The position numbers and the translations under genes are program-made. Under the pieces are notes generated by a model. The model searched no databases, was not told where the DNA came from, and saw only the letters and a list, made by a program, of their open reading frames with translations. Below are positions 51,975 through 64,000 of a stretch of DNA of 64,000 bases, piece by piece (within the stretch, counting starts at the first letter, position 1; each line of letters starts with the position of its first letter). Origin of the DNA: Candidatus Alistipes faecavium (GTDB lineage Bacteria; Bacteroidota; Bacteroidia; Bacteroidales; Rikenellaceae); assembly GCA_019118605.1 (NCBI GenBank), contig DWYP01000044.1, positions 1 to 64,000 of the forward strand. Direction: 5' to 3'.

Positions 51975-52004
51975 GCAGGCCGCGGAGAGTACTCCGCGGC
52001 CTGC
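51975..52004. terminator. Terminator after nifJ
   Basis: GCAGGCCGCGGAG (51975-51987), AGTA, CTCCGCGGCCTGC (51992-52004): a perfect 13-bp stem. On the minus strand it leads into GTTGTTTTATG. Confidence 0.88.
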
Positions 52005-52029
52005 GCACGCATCATTCGGACGGTTCCGA

Positions 52030-55572
<3,543 letters not shown>

Positions 55573-55935
55573 TTTCGTTGAAATTTAGTTTATTTTGTGT
55601 GTTGATTGTCACAATCGTTGTCCGGTGCCCGAAATCCGGACGCTGCAAATATACGCATTTCGGCGCAAATTCAAGGCTCAAATCCGTCCAAAAAAGTATG
55701 TTTTTTTGCCATTTGCAAATGTGAAAAAAATAACAGCCGTCTGTTATTCCGTTAACAGCAAACACGCGGATTTTCACCCCTTTGCGGAATCCGCTTACCG
55801 ACAACGCGTTACCCCGGAACGGCTGTCGGAGAGGCCCCGAATCCCGCACCGCACGCCCCGCCGCGCAGGGCCCCTCCCGCGGGCGGCACGGCGCGGCCGC
55901 GCCGCGGATCGGCAAAATTTATTACCTTTGCCGGC
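55573..55935. other. Divergent intergenic region between nifJ and the M16 pair
   Basis: No gene is visible. The nifJ promoter core TATATTTG reads on the minus strand (plus-strand CAAATATA, 55646-55653), about 73 bases before the nifJ start. AT-rich sequence at 55655-55770 contrasts with the GC-rich part at 55790-55915. At the right edge TACCTTTG (55923-55930) precedes the M16 gene. Confidence 0.55.
55923..55930 (+). promoter_or_regulatory. -7 element of the M16 gene pair, next to the ATG
   Basis: TACCTTTG, an exact TAnnTTTG, ends five bases before the ATG at 55936, the same spacing as at the recQ gene at 9008. Confidence 0.55.
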
Positions 55936-57177
55936 ATGATCCCCTATCGCAGAAAAACGCTCCCCAACGGGCTGACCGTCGCCGTCAACCGCGACCGCGC
56001 CTCGAAGCTCGCCGCCGTGAACGTCCTCTACCGGGTCGGCGCGCGCGACGAGGATCCCTCGCGCACGGGATTCGCCCACCTGTTCGAACACCTCATGTTC
56101 CGCGGCACGCGCGAGATCCCGAACTTCGACCTCCCGGTGCAGATGGCCTCGGGCGACAACAACGCCTTCACGAACAACGACTACACGGACTTCTACATCA
56201 CCCTGCCGAAGGACAACCTCGAGACGGCCCTCTGGCTCGAGAGCGACCGCATGCAGGGGCTCGACATCACCCCCGAAAAGCTCGAAACCGAGAAGCGCGT
56301 GGTCGTCGAGGAGTTCCGCCAGCGCTACCTCAACCAGCCCTACGGAGACCAGACGATGCTGCTCCGCGCGCTGGCCTACAAGGTTCACCCCTACCGCTGG
56401 GCGGCCATCGGGCTCTCGCCCGACCATGTCGCCCGGGCGACGCTCGCCGACGTGGAGGCCTTCTACCGCACGCACTACCGCCCCTCGAACGCCATTCTCT
56501 CGATCTCGGCCGACATGGACGAGGAGCGGATGTTCGACCTGGCCGCGAAGTGGTTCGCACCGCTCGCCGACCGCCCCGCGGCCCCGCGGACGCTTCCGCA
56601 GGAGCCCCCGCAGACGGCACCCCGCCGCGAGGAGGTCGAGCGCGACGTCCCGGCGACGACCCTCACCGTGGCCTGCCACATGGGGCCCCGCACCGGGGAG
56701 GACTTCTACGTCGCCGACCTGGTCTCGGACCTGCTCGCCGGAGGCGACTCCGGGCGTCTCTACATGCACCTGGTCAAGGAGCGCGGGCTGCTTGCGAGCG
56801 TCAACGCCTACATCACGGGCGACGTCGACCCAGGGCTCTTCATCCTCACCGGGCAGCTGCTCCCCGGCACCGTCCCCGAGCAGGCCGAGGAGGCCCTCCG
56901 CGGGGAGATCCTCGCCCTGCAGCGCGGAGAAGTGAGCGACCGCGAGCTCGAAAAGGTCAAGAACAAGTTCGAGGCCAACACGCTCTTCGGAGAGCTCAAC
57001 GTCATGAACAAGGCCATGAACCTCGGATTCTACGAAATGCTCGGCGACCTGGAGCTCATCAACCGCGAGGTCGACTGCTACCGCGCCGTCACGCGCGAAC
57101 GCATCGCCGACTTCTGCCGGCGCGTCCTGCGTCCCGAAAACAGCTCCACACTCCTCTACAAAGCCTGCAAGCCATGA
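55936..57177 (+). CDS. M16 zinc metallopeptidase, catalytic subunit
   Basis: A 413-residue M16B peptidase (mitochondrial-processing-peptidase-like). The inverted zinc motif HxxEH is present in GFAHLFEHLMFRGT, with the downstream glutamate in EKRVVVEEFRQRY. The two homologous halves of the fold are visible. It belongs to the heterodimeric type, the partner being encoded next with a four-base overlap (ATGA). Such pairs degrade peptides or process envelope proteins. There is no signal peptide, so it is likely cytoplasmic. Confidence 0.92.
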   Translation: MIPYRRKTLPNGLTVAVNRDRASKLAAVNVLYRVGARDEDPSRTGFAHLFEHLMFRGTREIPNFDLPVQMASGDNNAFTNNDYTDFYITLPKDNLETALWLESDRMQGLDITPEKLETEKRVVVEEFRQRYLNQPYGDQTMLLRALAYKVHPYRWAAIGLSPDHVARATLADVEAFYRTHYRPSNAILSISADMDEERMFDLAAKWFAPLADRPAAPRTLPQEPPQTAPRREEVERDVPATTLTVACHMGPRTGEDFYVADLVSDLLAGGDSGRLYMHLVKERGLLASVNAYITGDVDPGLFILTGQLLPGTVPEQAEEALRGEILALQRGEVSDRELEKVKNKFEANTLFGELNVMNKAMNLGFYEMLGDLELINREVDCYRAVTRERIADFCRRVLRPENSSTLLYKACKP

Positions 57178-58445
57178 CCGCGCAACCCGTCATCACCCCT
57201 TCGGAGGTCGAACTCCAGGAGGCCCGGCGCACGACCCTGCGCAACGGCATCGACCTCTACACGCTGCCCTCGGACGACTTCGGGGTGCTGCGCATCTCGT
57301 TCGTCTTCCGCGCCGGGTCGGCCCGCCAGCAGGTGCCCTTCTCGGCTTCGGCCGCCGCGAACCTCCTCTCGGAGGGCAGCACCCGCATGACGGCGCAGCA
57401 GATTGCCGAACAGCTCGACTACTACGGCTCGTGGTACGACGTGAACATCGACCGCGACTACGCCTACATCAATTTCGCCACCCTCTCGAAGTTCTTCGAT
57501 CAGACGCTCGACGTGGCCGGGGAGATCCTCCTCCGCCCGGCATTTCCCGAAGGGGAGCTGCGCATCTATGCCGCCAAGCGGCGCCAGCGCCTCTCGATCG
57601 AGCGCACGAAGGTCGACGTCCGGGCCCGCGAGGCCTTTGCCCGGGCCCTCTTCGGCGCAGCGCACCCCTACGGCATCTCGTCCGACGAGAGCGCCTACGA
57701 CCTCCTCACGCGCGACGACGTCGTGGCATTCCACCGCCGCCACTACACCGCCGAAAACTGCTTCGTCGTCTGCAGCGGGCGCGTCGGACAGCATGAGACC
57801 GCGGCCGTCGCGGCCCTTGCCGAGCAGATCCCCGCGGGCGGAGACCCCGTCGGGGAATCCTTCCCCGCACCCGTGACGGAACACCGGGTCTTCGTCGAAC
57901 ATCCCGGGGCCGTGCAGTCGTCGCTGCGCCTCGGAAGGCTCCTCTTCCCGCGGCAGCATCCCGATTTCGTGGGGATGCAGGTCGTGGCCACGGCCCTCGG
58001 CGGGTATTTCGGGTCGCGGCTGATGCAGAACCTCCGCGAACGCAACGGATTCACCTACGGCGTGGTCGCCGCGATGGTCAACTTCGAACGCACGGGCTAC
58101 TTCGCCGTGGCCACGCAGGTCGGGACCGACGTCACGCAGGCCGCCTTGCAGGAGATCTACCGCGAGATCGAACGCCTGCGCACGGAGCCGATGCCCGAAG
58201 AGGAGCTGAAGCTGGTCAAGAACATGATGTCGGGCGAGATGATGCGCGTGTTGGACGGCCCCTTCGGCATCGCCGACGTCACGATCGAGAACATCCTCTG
58301 CGGCTTCGACAACTCGGTCATCGGCGAGAACATCCACCGCATCCGGAACATGACGCCTGCCGACGTGCAGCGTCTGGCCCGGAAGTATCTGGCGCGCGAG
58401 GAACTGGTCACGGTGGCCGTCGGGGCCGAAGACCCGATGATGTAA
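57174..58445 (+). CDS. M16 metallopeptidase, non-catalytic subunit
   Basis: A 423-residue homologue of the preceding gene in which the HxxEH motif is absent (the corresponding region reads VPFSASAAANLLSEGSTRM). It has the C-terminal half elements RNGFTYGVVAAMVNFERTGYFAV and VLDGPFGIADVTIENI, where Arg and Tyr contact the substrate in MPP-like dimers. It is the expected inactive partner that completes the active site. Translation is coupled to the catalytic subunit by the overlap. Confidence 0.92.
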   Translation: MTAQPVITPSEVELQEARRTTLRNGIDLYTLPSDDFGVLRISFVFRAGSARQQVPFSASAAANLLSEGSTRMTAQQIAEQLDYYGSWYDVNIDRDYAYINFATLSKFFDQTLDVAGEILLRPAFPEGELRIYAAKRRQRLSIERTKVDVRAREAFARALFGAAHPYGISSDESAYDLLTRDDVVAFHRRHYTAENCFVVCSGRVGQHETAAVAALAEQIPAGGDPVGESFPAPVTEHRVFVEHPGAVQSSLRLGRLLFPRQHPDFVGMQVVATALGGYFGSRLMQNLRERNGFTYGVVAAMVNFERTGYFAVATQVGTDVTQAALQEIYREIERLRTEPMPEEELKLVKNMMSGEMMRVLDGPFGIADVTIENILCGFDNSVIGENIHRIRNMTPADVQRLARKYLAREELVTVAVGAEDPMM

Positions 58446-58504
58446 GCGGCCGGGAAACCGAGTAAGCATGCGGCCGGGAGGGCCGCGACTCCCGACATGA
58501 AGCG

Positions 58505-58540
58505 GGGCCGGAGGATGATACTCCGGCCCTGCCTGTTTTC
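58505..58540. terminator. Terminator between the M16 pair and ksgA
   Basis: GGGCCGGAG (58505-58513), GATGATA, CTCCGGCCC (58521-58529), then TGCCTGTTTT. It separates the convergent genes. Confidence 0.85.
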
Positions 58541-58551
58541 TGCCCCTCCGG

Positions 58552-59346
58552 CTACTGCCGGACGAGGTGTCCGGCCACCCAATTGGTCAGTTCGACGAAC
58601 TCCCCGACCGACAGCGTCTCGGCCCGCCGCGAAAAGAAGGGGTGCTCCTCGCCGCCGAAATCGCCGAATGCGGCCTTCAGCGCATTGCGCAGCATCTTGC
58701 GCCGCTGTCCGAACGAGGCCTTCACCACCTTGATGAAAAGCGTCTCGTCGCAGTCGAGCCGCTGCGTGGCATTCCGCCGCAGGCGGACGACGGCGCTCTT
58801 GACCTTCGGGGGCGGGTTGAAGACCTTCTCCCCCACCGTGAAGAGGTACTCGATGTCGTACCACGCCTGCAGCAGCACCGAAAGGATGCCGTACTCCTTC
58901 GATCCGGGCCCCTCGGCCAGCCGCACGGCCACCTCGCGCTGGATCATTCCCACGCACTCGGGAACCAGGTCGCGGTTTTCGAGCACCTTGAAGAAGATCT
59001 GCGAGGAGATGTTGTAGGGGAAGTTGCCGATGAGGCGCACCCCGTCGGGGAACTGCGCCCGGAGATCCATCTTCAGGAAGTCGGCGCCGAGCAGCCGCGG
59101 CGTGAAGTCGGGATAGTGCGCGCGGAGGTAGTCGACACTCTCCGCGTCGATCTCCACGCCCCACGTCGTGATGTCGCGGCGCTGCAGCAGGAACTGTGTC
59201 AGCACACCCATGCCGCACCCCACCTCGAGCACCGCAGCGGGCCGCTCCGCCGTCCCGCCCGCGAGGGCGTCGGCGATCTTGCGCGCAATGTTCAGGTCGG
59301 TCAGGAAGTGCTGACCCAGGGATTTTTTGGCTCGAACCTCCGTCAT
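58552..59346 (-). CDS. rsmA: 16S rRNA dimethyladenosine transferase
   Basis: A 264-residue methyltransferase (KsgA) that dimethylates two adenosines near the 3' end of 16S rRNA. It begins TEVRAKKSLGQHFLTDLNIARKI. The SAM motif is AVLEVGCGMGVLTQFLL, and the catalytic NxPY motif is LIGNFPYNISSQIFFKVL. All match. A TATCTTTG -7 element (minus strand 59354-59361) ends only seven bases before the start, so the mRNA may be nearly leaderless. Confidence 0.97.
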   Translation of the reverse strand: MTEVRAKKSLGQHFLTDLNIARKIADALAGGTAERPAAVLEVGCGMGVLTQFLLQRRDITTWGVEIDAESVDYLRAHYPDFTPRLLGADFLKMDLRAQFPDGVRLIGNFPYNISSQIFFKVLENRDLVPECVGMIQREVAVRLAEGPGSKEYGILSVLLQAWYDIEYLFTVGEKVFNPPPKVKSAVVRLRRNATQRLDCDETLFIKVVKASFGQRRKMLRNALKAAFGDFGGEEHPFFSRRAETLSVGEFVELTNWVAGHLVRQ

Positions 59347-59353
59347 ACGGCTG

Positions 59354-59361
59354 CAAAGATA
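59354..59361 (-). promoter_or_regulatory. -7 element of rsmA, close to the ATG
   Basis: TATCTTTG on the minus strand, seven bases from the ATG. It directly abuts the terminator of the upstream operon (59364-59400). Confidence 0.5.
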
Positions 59362-59363
59362 TA

Positions 59364-59400
59364 AAAAAAGCCGGACGAGCGCCTCCTTGTCCGGCTTTTT
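59364..59400 (-). terminator. Terminator of the small membrane protein operon
   Basis: AAAAAAGCCGGAC (59364-59376) pairs with GTCCGGCTTTTT (59389-59400); loop of 12 bases. It carries A- and T-tracts on both sides and lies behind the 83-residue gene on the minus strand. Confidence 0.88.
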
Positions 59401-59460
59401 GATCGGAACACCTCCCGGCCCGCTCTTCGCGGGAGAGGCAGCGGTATCGGCAACCCGCCG

Positions 59461-59712
59461 TCAGCGCCGCTCCTTGCGCCGGCGGCGCTTCTCCGAGCGT
59501 TTCCCGGCACGCTGCCGCTCGCGCTTTTCGGCACGCTGCCGACGCTGCGTGAGGCGGAACGTATAGAGCAGTCCCACGAACCCGACGCCCAGCAGCAGCA
59601 CCCAGAACCACACGGCGATACCGCGTTCCATGTACTCCAATGCGTAGATGATCCCGGCGATGGCCAGCACCATGCCCGCCAGACGGACAGCCTGCATCAA
59701 ATTGCCTTTCAT
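59461..59712 (-). CDS. Small membrane protein with basic tail
   Basis: An 83-residue protein with two membrane helices (about residues 10-27 and 32-52) and a strongly basic C-terminus (TQRRQRAEKRERQRAGKR and onward). No family is recognised. It is the last of three tiny membrane-protein genes, one base after the previous stop. The basic tail is unlike the other two and could bind acidic lipid or RNA. Support is the tight spacing and the clean membrane helices. Confidence 0.6.
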   Translation of the reverse strand: MKGNLMQAVRLAGMVLAIAGIIYALEYMERGIAVWFWVLLLGVGFVGLLYTFRLTQRRQRAEKRERQRAGKRSEKRRRRKERR

Positions 59713-59713
59713 A

Positions 59714-59920
59714 TCACTCTTTCGTTTCTTTCCTTTTATGTTTCCGCACCCGATGCTGCAAAGCCCCGAGCGTCAACAACCCGGAAGCCACGGCAAACAG
59801 CAGCGGCAGGTACCACAGGTCGAAATCGTCATCCATCGCCACCTTCCACGCAGCGACAAGTGCCGCAAGAAACAACACTGCGGCAAGAATCGCCTGGATC
59901 CGATCTATCGTACGCATCAT
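59714..59920 (-). CDS. Small membrane protein
   Basis: A 68-residue protein with two hydrophobic segments (IQAILAAVLFLAALVAAW and LWYLPLLFAVASGLLTLGAL) separated by an acidic loop (KVAMDDDFD), and a basic end (HRVRKHKRKETKE). It starts with two consecutive ATG codons. It lies between the other two small genes, four bases after the first and one base before the third. Function unknown. Confidence 0.6.
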   Translation of the reverse strand: MMRTIDRIQAILAAVLFLAALVAAWKVAMDDDFDLWYLPLLFAVASGLLTLGALQHRVRKHKRKETKE

Positions 59921-59924
59921 ATCG

Positions 59925-60158
59925 TCAAGGTATTTTGTGCTTGTTCACTTCGTCGAGATGCCGGCGTTTTTTCTTGTTGAATTCGTTGTACACCATTCCG
60001 ACTCCCGCCAACACGAACAGTATGCCGATGACGAAGTCGGTGGCACTCACACAGTTGGAATGCGTCACACGCCAGTAGATGTTCGTCCCGAGCCATACCA
60101 GCGCCAGGATCAGAAACAGCACGGCCAGCGTAAAGGTCTTTTTGTTGATGTTCTTCAT
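59925..60158 (-). CDS. Small membrane protein
   Basis: A 77-residue protein with two helices (FTLAVLFLILALVWLGTNIYW and FVIGILFVLAGVGMVYNEF) and a basic tail (NKKKRRHLDEVNKHK). No family is recognised. It is the first gene of the three-gene operon. The loop between helices has one Cys (THSNCVSA). The start at MKNINKKTF is used; an in-frame ATG two codons upstream is possible. Confidence 0.6.
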   Translation of the reverse strand: MKNINKKTFTLAVLFLILALVWLGTNIYWRVTHSNCVSATDFVIGILFVLAGVGMVYNEFNKKKRRHLDEVNKHKIP

Positions 60159-60210
60159 AGGCAAAGGGTTTTAGGTTATCGCTTCGGTTCGTATGCAAGC
60201 CGCTTCGGCC

Positions 60211-60264
60211 CGAGAGAGTCCCGGAGAGCCCCGGAGAGCCCCGAGAGAGCCCCGAGAGAGCCCC
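60211..60264. repeat. 10-12-bp tandem repeat
   Basis: Five or more units of the type CGGAGAGCCC / CGAGAGAGCCCC in a row, upstream of the small membrane operon on the minus strand and behind the second recQ gene. Confidence 0.75.
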
Positions 60265-60300
60265 GGGTCGCGCCGGAGTCCGGGCGCCCCGCGCGCGGGA

Positions 60301-62493
<2,193 letters not shown>

Positions 62494-62598
62494 TGTATGG
62501 CCGTCTGAGAATGTGCTTACTTTCTGTTTGCTTACTGTCCGTAACCTTGAAAACCGAAAATTCAACGTAAAGATAAAAAACTTTTCGGAAAAAAAGCA

Positions 62599-62606
62599 TA
62601 ACTTTG
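62599..62606 (+). promoter_or_regulatory. -7 element of lptB-aroA
   Basis: TAACTTTG, an exact TAnnTTTG, 24 bases before the lptB ATG, in an AT-rich stretch with no clear -33. Confidence 0.5.
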
Positions 62607-62630
62607 TAAAAATTTTATTCTTCAAGCTTC

Positions 62631-63452
62631 ATGCGCCTTTACACCAGCGAACTCGTAAAGAAATACAAGTCCCGGACGGTGGTCAACCACGTCTCGATCG
62701 ACGTCAACCAGGGCGAAATCGTCGGACTGCTCGGCCCCAACGGCGCCGGAAAGACCACCACCTTCTATATGATCGTCGGGCTCATCAAGCCCAACGAGGG
62801 ACGCATCTTCCTCGAGGACGACAACAAGCAGGTCTCCGAACTCACCGGACTGCCCGTCTACCGCCGCGCGCAGCTCGGCGTCGGATACCTCGCACAGGAG
62901 GCCTCGGTATTCCGCCGTCTGTCGGTCGAGGACAACATCCGCGCGGTGCTCGAGATGACCGACCACACCAAGGAGTACCAGAACGAACGGGTCGAGGCCC
63001 TGATCGAGGAGTTCCGCCTCCAGAAGGTGCGCAAAAGCCTCGGAATCCAGCTCTCCGGAGGCGAGCGCCGACGTACGGAGATCGCACGCGCCGTGGCCAT
63101 CAACCCGGCATTCATCCTCCTCGACGAACCCTTTGCGGGCGTCGACCCCATCGCCGTAGAGGACATCCAGTCGATCGTCGCCACGCTCAAGCACAAGAAC
63201 ATCGGCGTAATCATCACCGACCACAACGTCGACGAAACGCTCGCCATCACCGACCGCACCTACCTGCTCTACGAGGGGAAGATCCTCAAGACCGGCACAG
63301 CCGAGGAGCTGGCCGCCGACCCGATGGTCCGCAAGGTCTACCTCGGGCAGCACTTCGAACTCAAAAAGAGCCACCAGCTGACCCAGGAGATGAAAAACCG
63401 CGTGGGCCAGGAGCTCCGCAACCAAACGAACGACACTTCCGACCATGAATAG
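62631..63452 (+). CDS. lptB: LPS export ABC transporter ATPase
   Basis: A 273-residue ATPase of the Lpt system, which pulls lipopolysaccharide out of the inner membrane. Walker A is [16 protein letters not shown] (about residues 33-45), the signature loop is [16 protein letters not shown], and Walker B is [35 protein letters not shown] is the LptB Q-loop. The partner permeases are not in the window. The stop overlaps the aroA start by eight bases. Confidence 0.96.
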   Translation: MRLYTSELVKKYKSRTVVNHVSIDVNQGEIVGLLGPNGAGKTTTFYMIVGLIKPNEGRIFLEDDNKQVSELTGLPVYRRAQLGVGYLAQEASVFRRLSVEDNIRAVLEMTDHTKEYQNERVEALIEEFRLQKVRKSLGIQLSGGERRRTEIARAVAINPAFILLDEPFAGVDPIAVEDIQSIVATLKHKNIGVIITDHNVDETLAITDRTYLLYEGKILKTGTAEELAADPMVRKVYLGQHFELKKSHQLTQEMKNRVGQELRNQTNDTSDHE

Positions 63453-64000
63453 AACGATCGCCCCGGGCCGCGTCAAAGGCACGCTGACGCCGCCCTGCTC
63501 GAAAAGCTATGCTCAGCGTGCCCTGGCCGCCGCGCTGCTCTCCAGGGAGCCGAGCGTGCTGCGCAACCTCGAATTCTGCGACGACACCCGTTCGGCCATG
63601 CGCTGCATCGAGACTCTCGGTGCCCGCGTGGAACAGGTCGACGCCACGTCGCTCTCCATCACCGGAGGCCTCGCGCCCCGCGGCTCGCGCCTCGACGTGG
63701 GCGAATCGGGGCTCTCGACCCGGCTGTTCACACCCATCGCGGCCCTCTGCCGCACGCCCATCACCATCGACGGACGAGGATCCCTGCTCCGCCGCCCGAT
63801 GGGCATGATGACCGAGCCGCTCCGCCAGCTCGGCGTGCACGTCCACGACAGCGGAGGGTTCCTCCCCGTAGAGGTCTGCGGCCCGATGCACGGAGGCGAG
63901 GTGTTCGTCGACGGTTCGGTCTCCTCGCAGTTCATCACCGGGCTGCTGCTCGCCCTGCCGCTCTCCGAGCGCGACACGATGCTCCATGTCCGCAACGCCG
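63445..64000 (+). CDS. aroA: 3-phosphoshikimate 1-carboxyvinyltransferase (partial)
   Basis: The N-terminal 185 residues of EPSP synthase, cut by the window end. It begins [32 protein letters not shown], with the substrate-binding Ser-Lys-Ser, and includes [16 protein letters not shown] and [17 protein letters not shown]. The [12 protein letters not shown] segment corresponds to the phosphoenolpyruvate site (GNAGTAMR in classical enzymes), where Asn-Ala-Gly is replaced by Glu-Ser-Gly. It follows lptB with an overlap, so they are co-transcribed. Confidence 0.93.
   Translation, partial: MNRTIAPGRVKGTLTPPCSKSYAQRALAAALLSREPSVLRNLEFCDDTRSAMRCIETLGARVEQVDATSLSITGGLAPRGSRLDVGESGLSTRLFTPIAALCRTPITIDGRGSLLRRPMGMMTEPLRQLGVHVHDSGGFLPVEVCGPMHGGEVFVDGSVSSQFITGLLLALPLSERDTMLHVRNA

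Overview
The window looks like chromosome of a GC-rich anaerobic member of the Bacteroidales, most likely Rikenellaceae (Alistipes or a close relative). The evidence is Bacteroidetes-type promoters (TTTG, 19-20 nt, TAnnTTTG) in front of many genes, almost no Shine-Dalgarno sequences, a TonB receptor with a carboxypeptidase-regulatory-like domain, a DUF349-repeat protein, a full Rnf complex, pyruvate:ferredoxin oxidoreductase and a ptb-buk pair. Most of the window is core genome. I see no tRNA or rRNA gene, prophage, insertion sequence or CRISPR array.

Layout. 1-5.3 kb: 3' end of rplT, an MFS transporter, a secreted lipoprotein, a metallo-beta-lactamase lipoprotein, a small membrane protein, and an ECF sigma factor with an overlapping membrane partner. 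5.4-8.9 kb: a leftward Cys-rich secreted protein - TonB receptor - HMA protein cluster, probably for metal handling. 9.0-13.7 kb: rightward recQ, an exonuclease, an rRNA methyltransferase and an esterase. 13.8-19.7 kb: leftward DUF349 gene, pyrG, yidC. 20-26.5 kb: rightward response regulator, proBA, and the fermentative ackA-ptb-buk block. 26.7-33.1 kb: leftward flippase, pyk and aroQ; rightward thiL; leftward ftsB-like, queE, hpt. 33.2-40.7 kb: one leftward block nadE-rseC-rnfBCDGEA. 40.9-48.2 kb: leftward trkA, GH3, dNK, rsmF-like, merR, nif3, zinc ribbon. 48.3-51.8 kb: a Cys-tailed membrane protein, cysQ, rplU-rpmA, a META lipoprotein and an S1/P1 nuclease. 52-64 kb: nifJ, an M16 peptidase pair, ksgA, three tiny membrane proteins, a second recQ, lptB and the start of aroA.

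How the genes fit together: pyruvate kinase, pyruvate:ferredoxin oxidoreductase, Rnf (ferredoxin to NAD with ion pumping) and the acyl-phosphate kinases form the backbone of a ferredoxin-based fermentation that conserves energy both by substrate-level phosphorylation and through an ion gradient. NadE sits at the head of the Rnf block, but its amidase domain appears to lack the catalytic cysteine.

Items most worth a second look: a nested, symmetric inverted repeat filling the predicted 5' leader of the ECF sigma gene; the NadE domain with the missing cysteine; a palindromic promoter core shared by trkA and a Cys-tailed small membrane protein; the long Ala/Lys/Pro/Glu tail on RnfB; several promoters placed so close to the start codon that leaderless mRNAs are expected; and a family of short intergenic tandem repeats, one built from an inverted copy of the 3' end of the TonB receptor gene.
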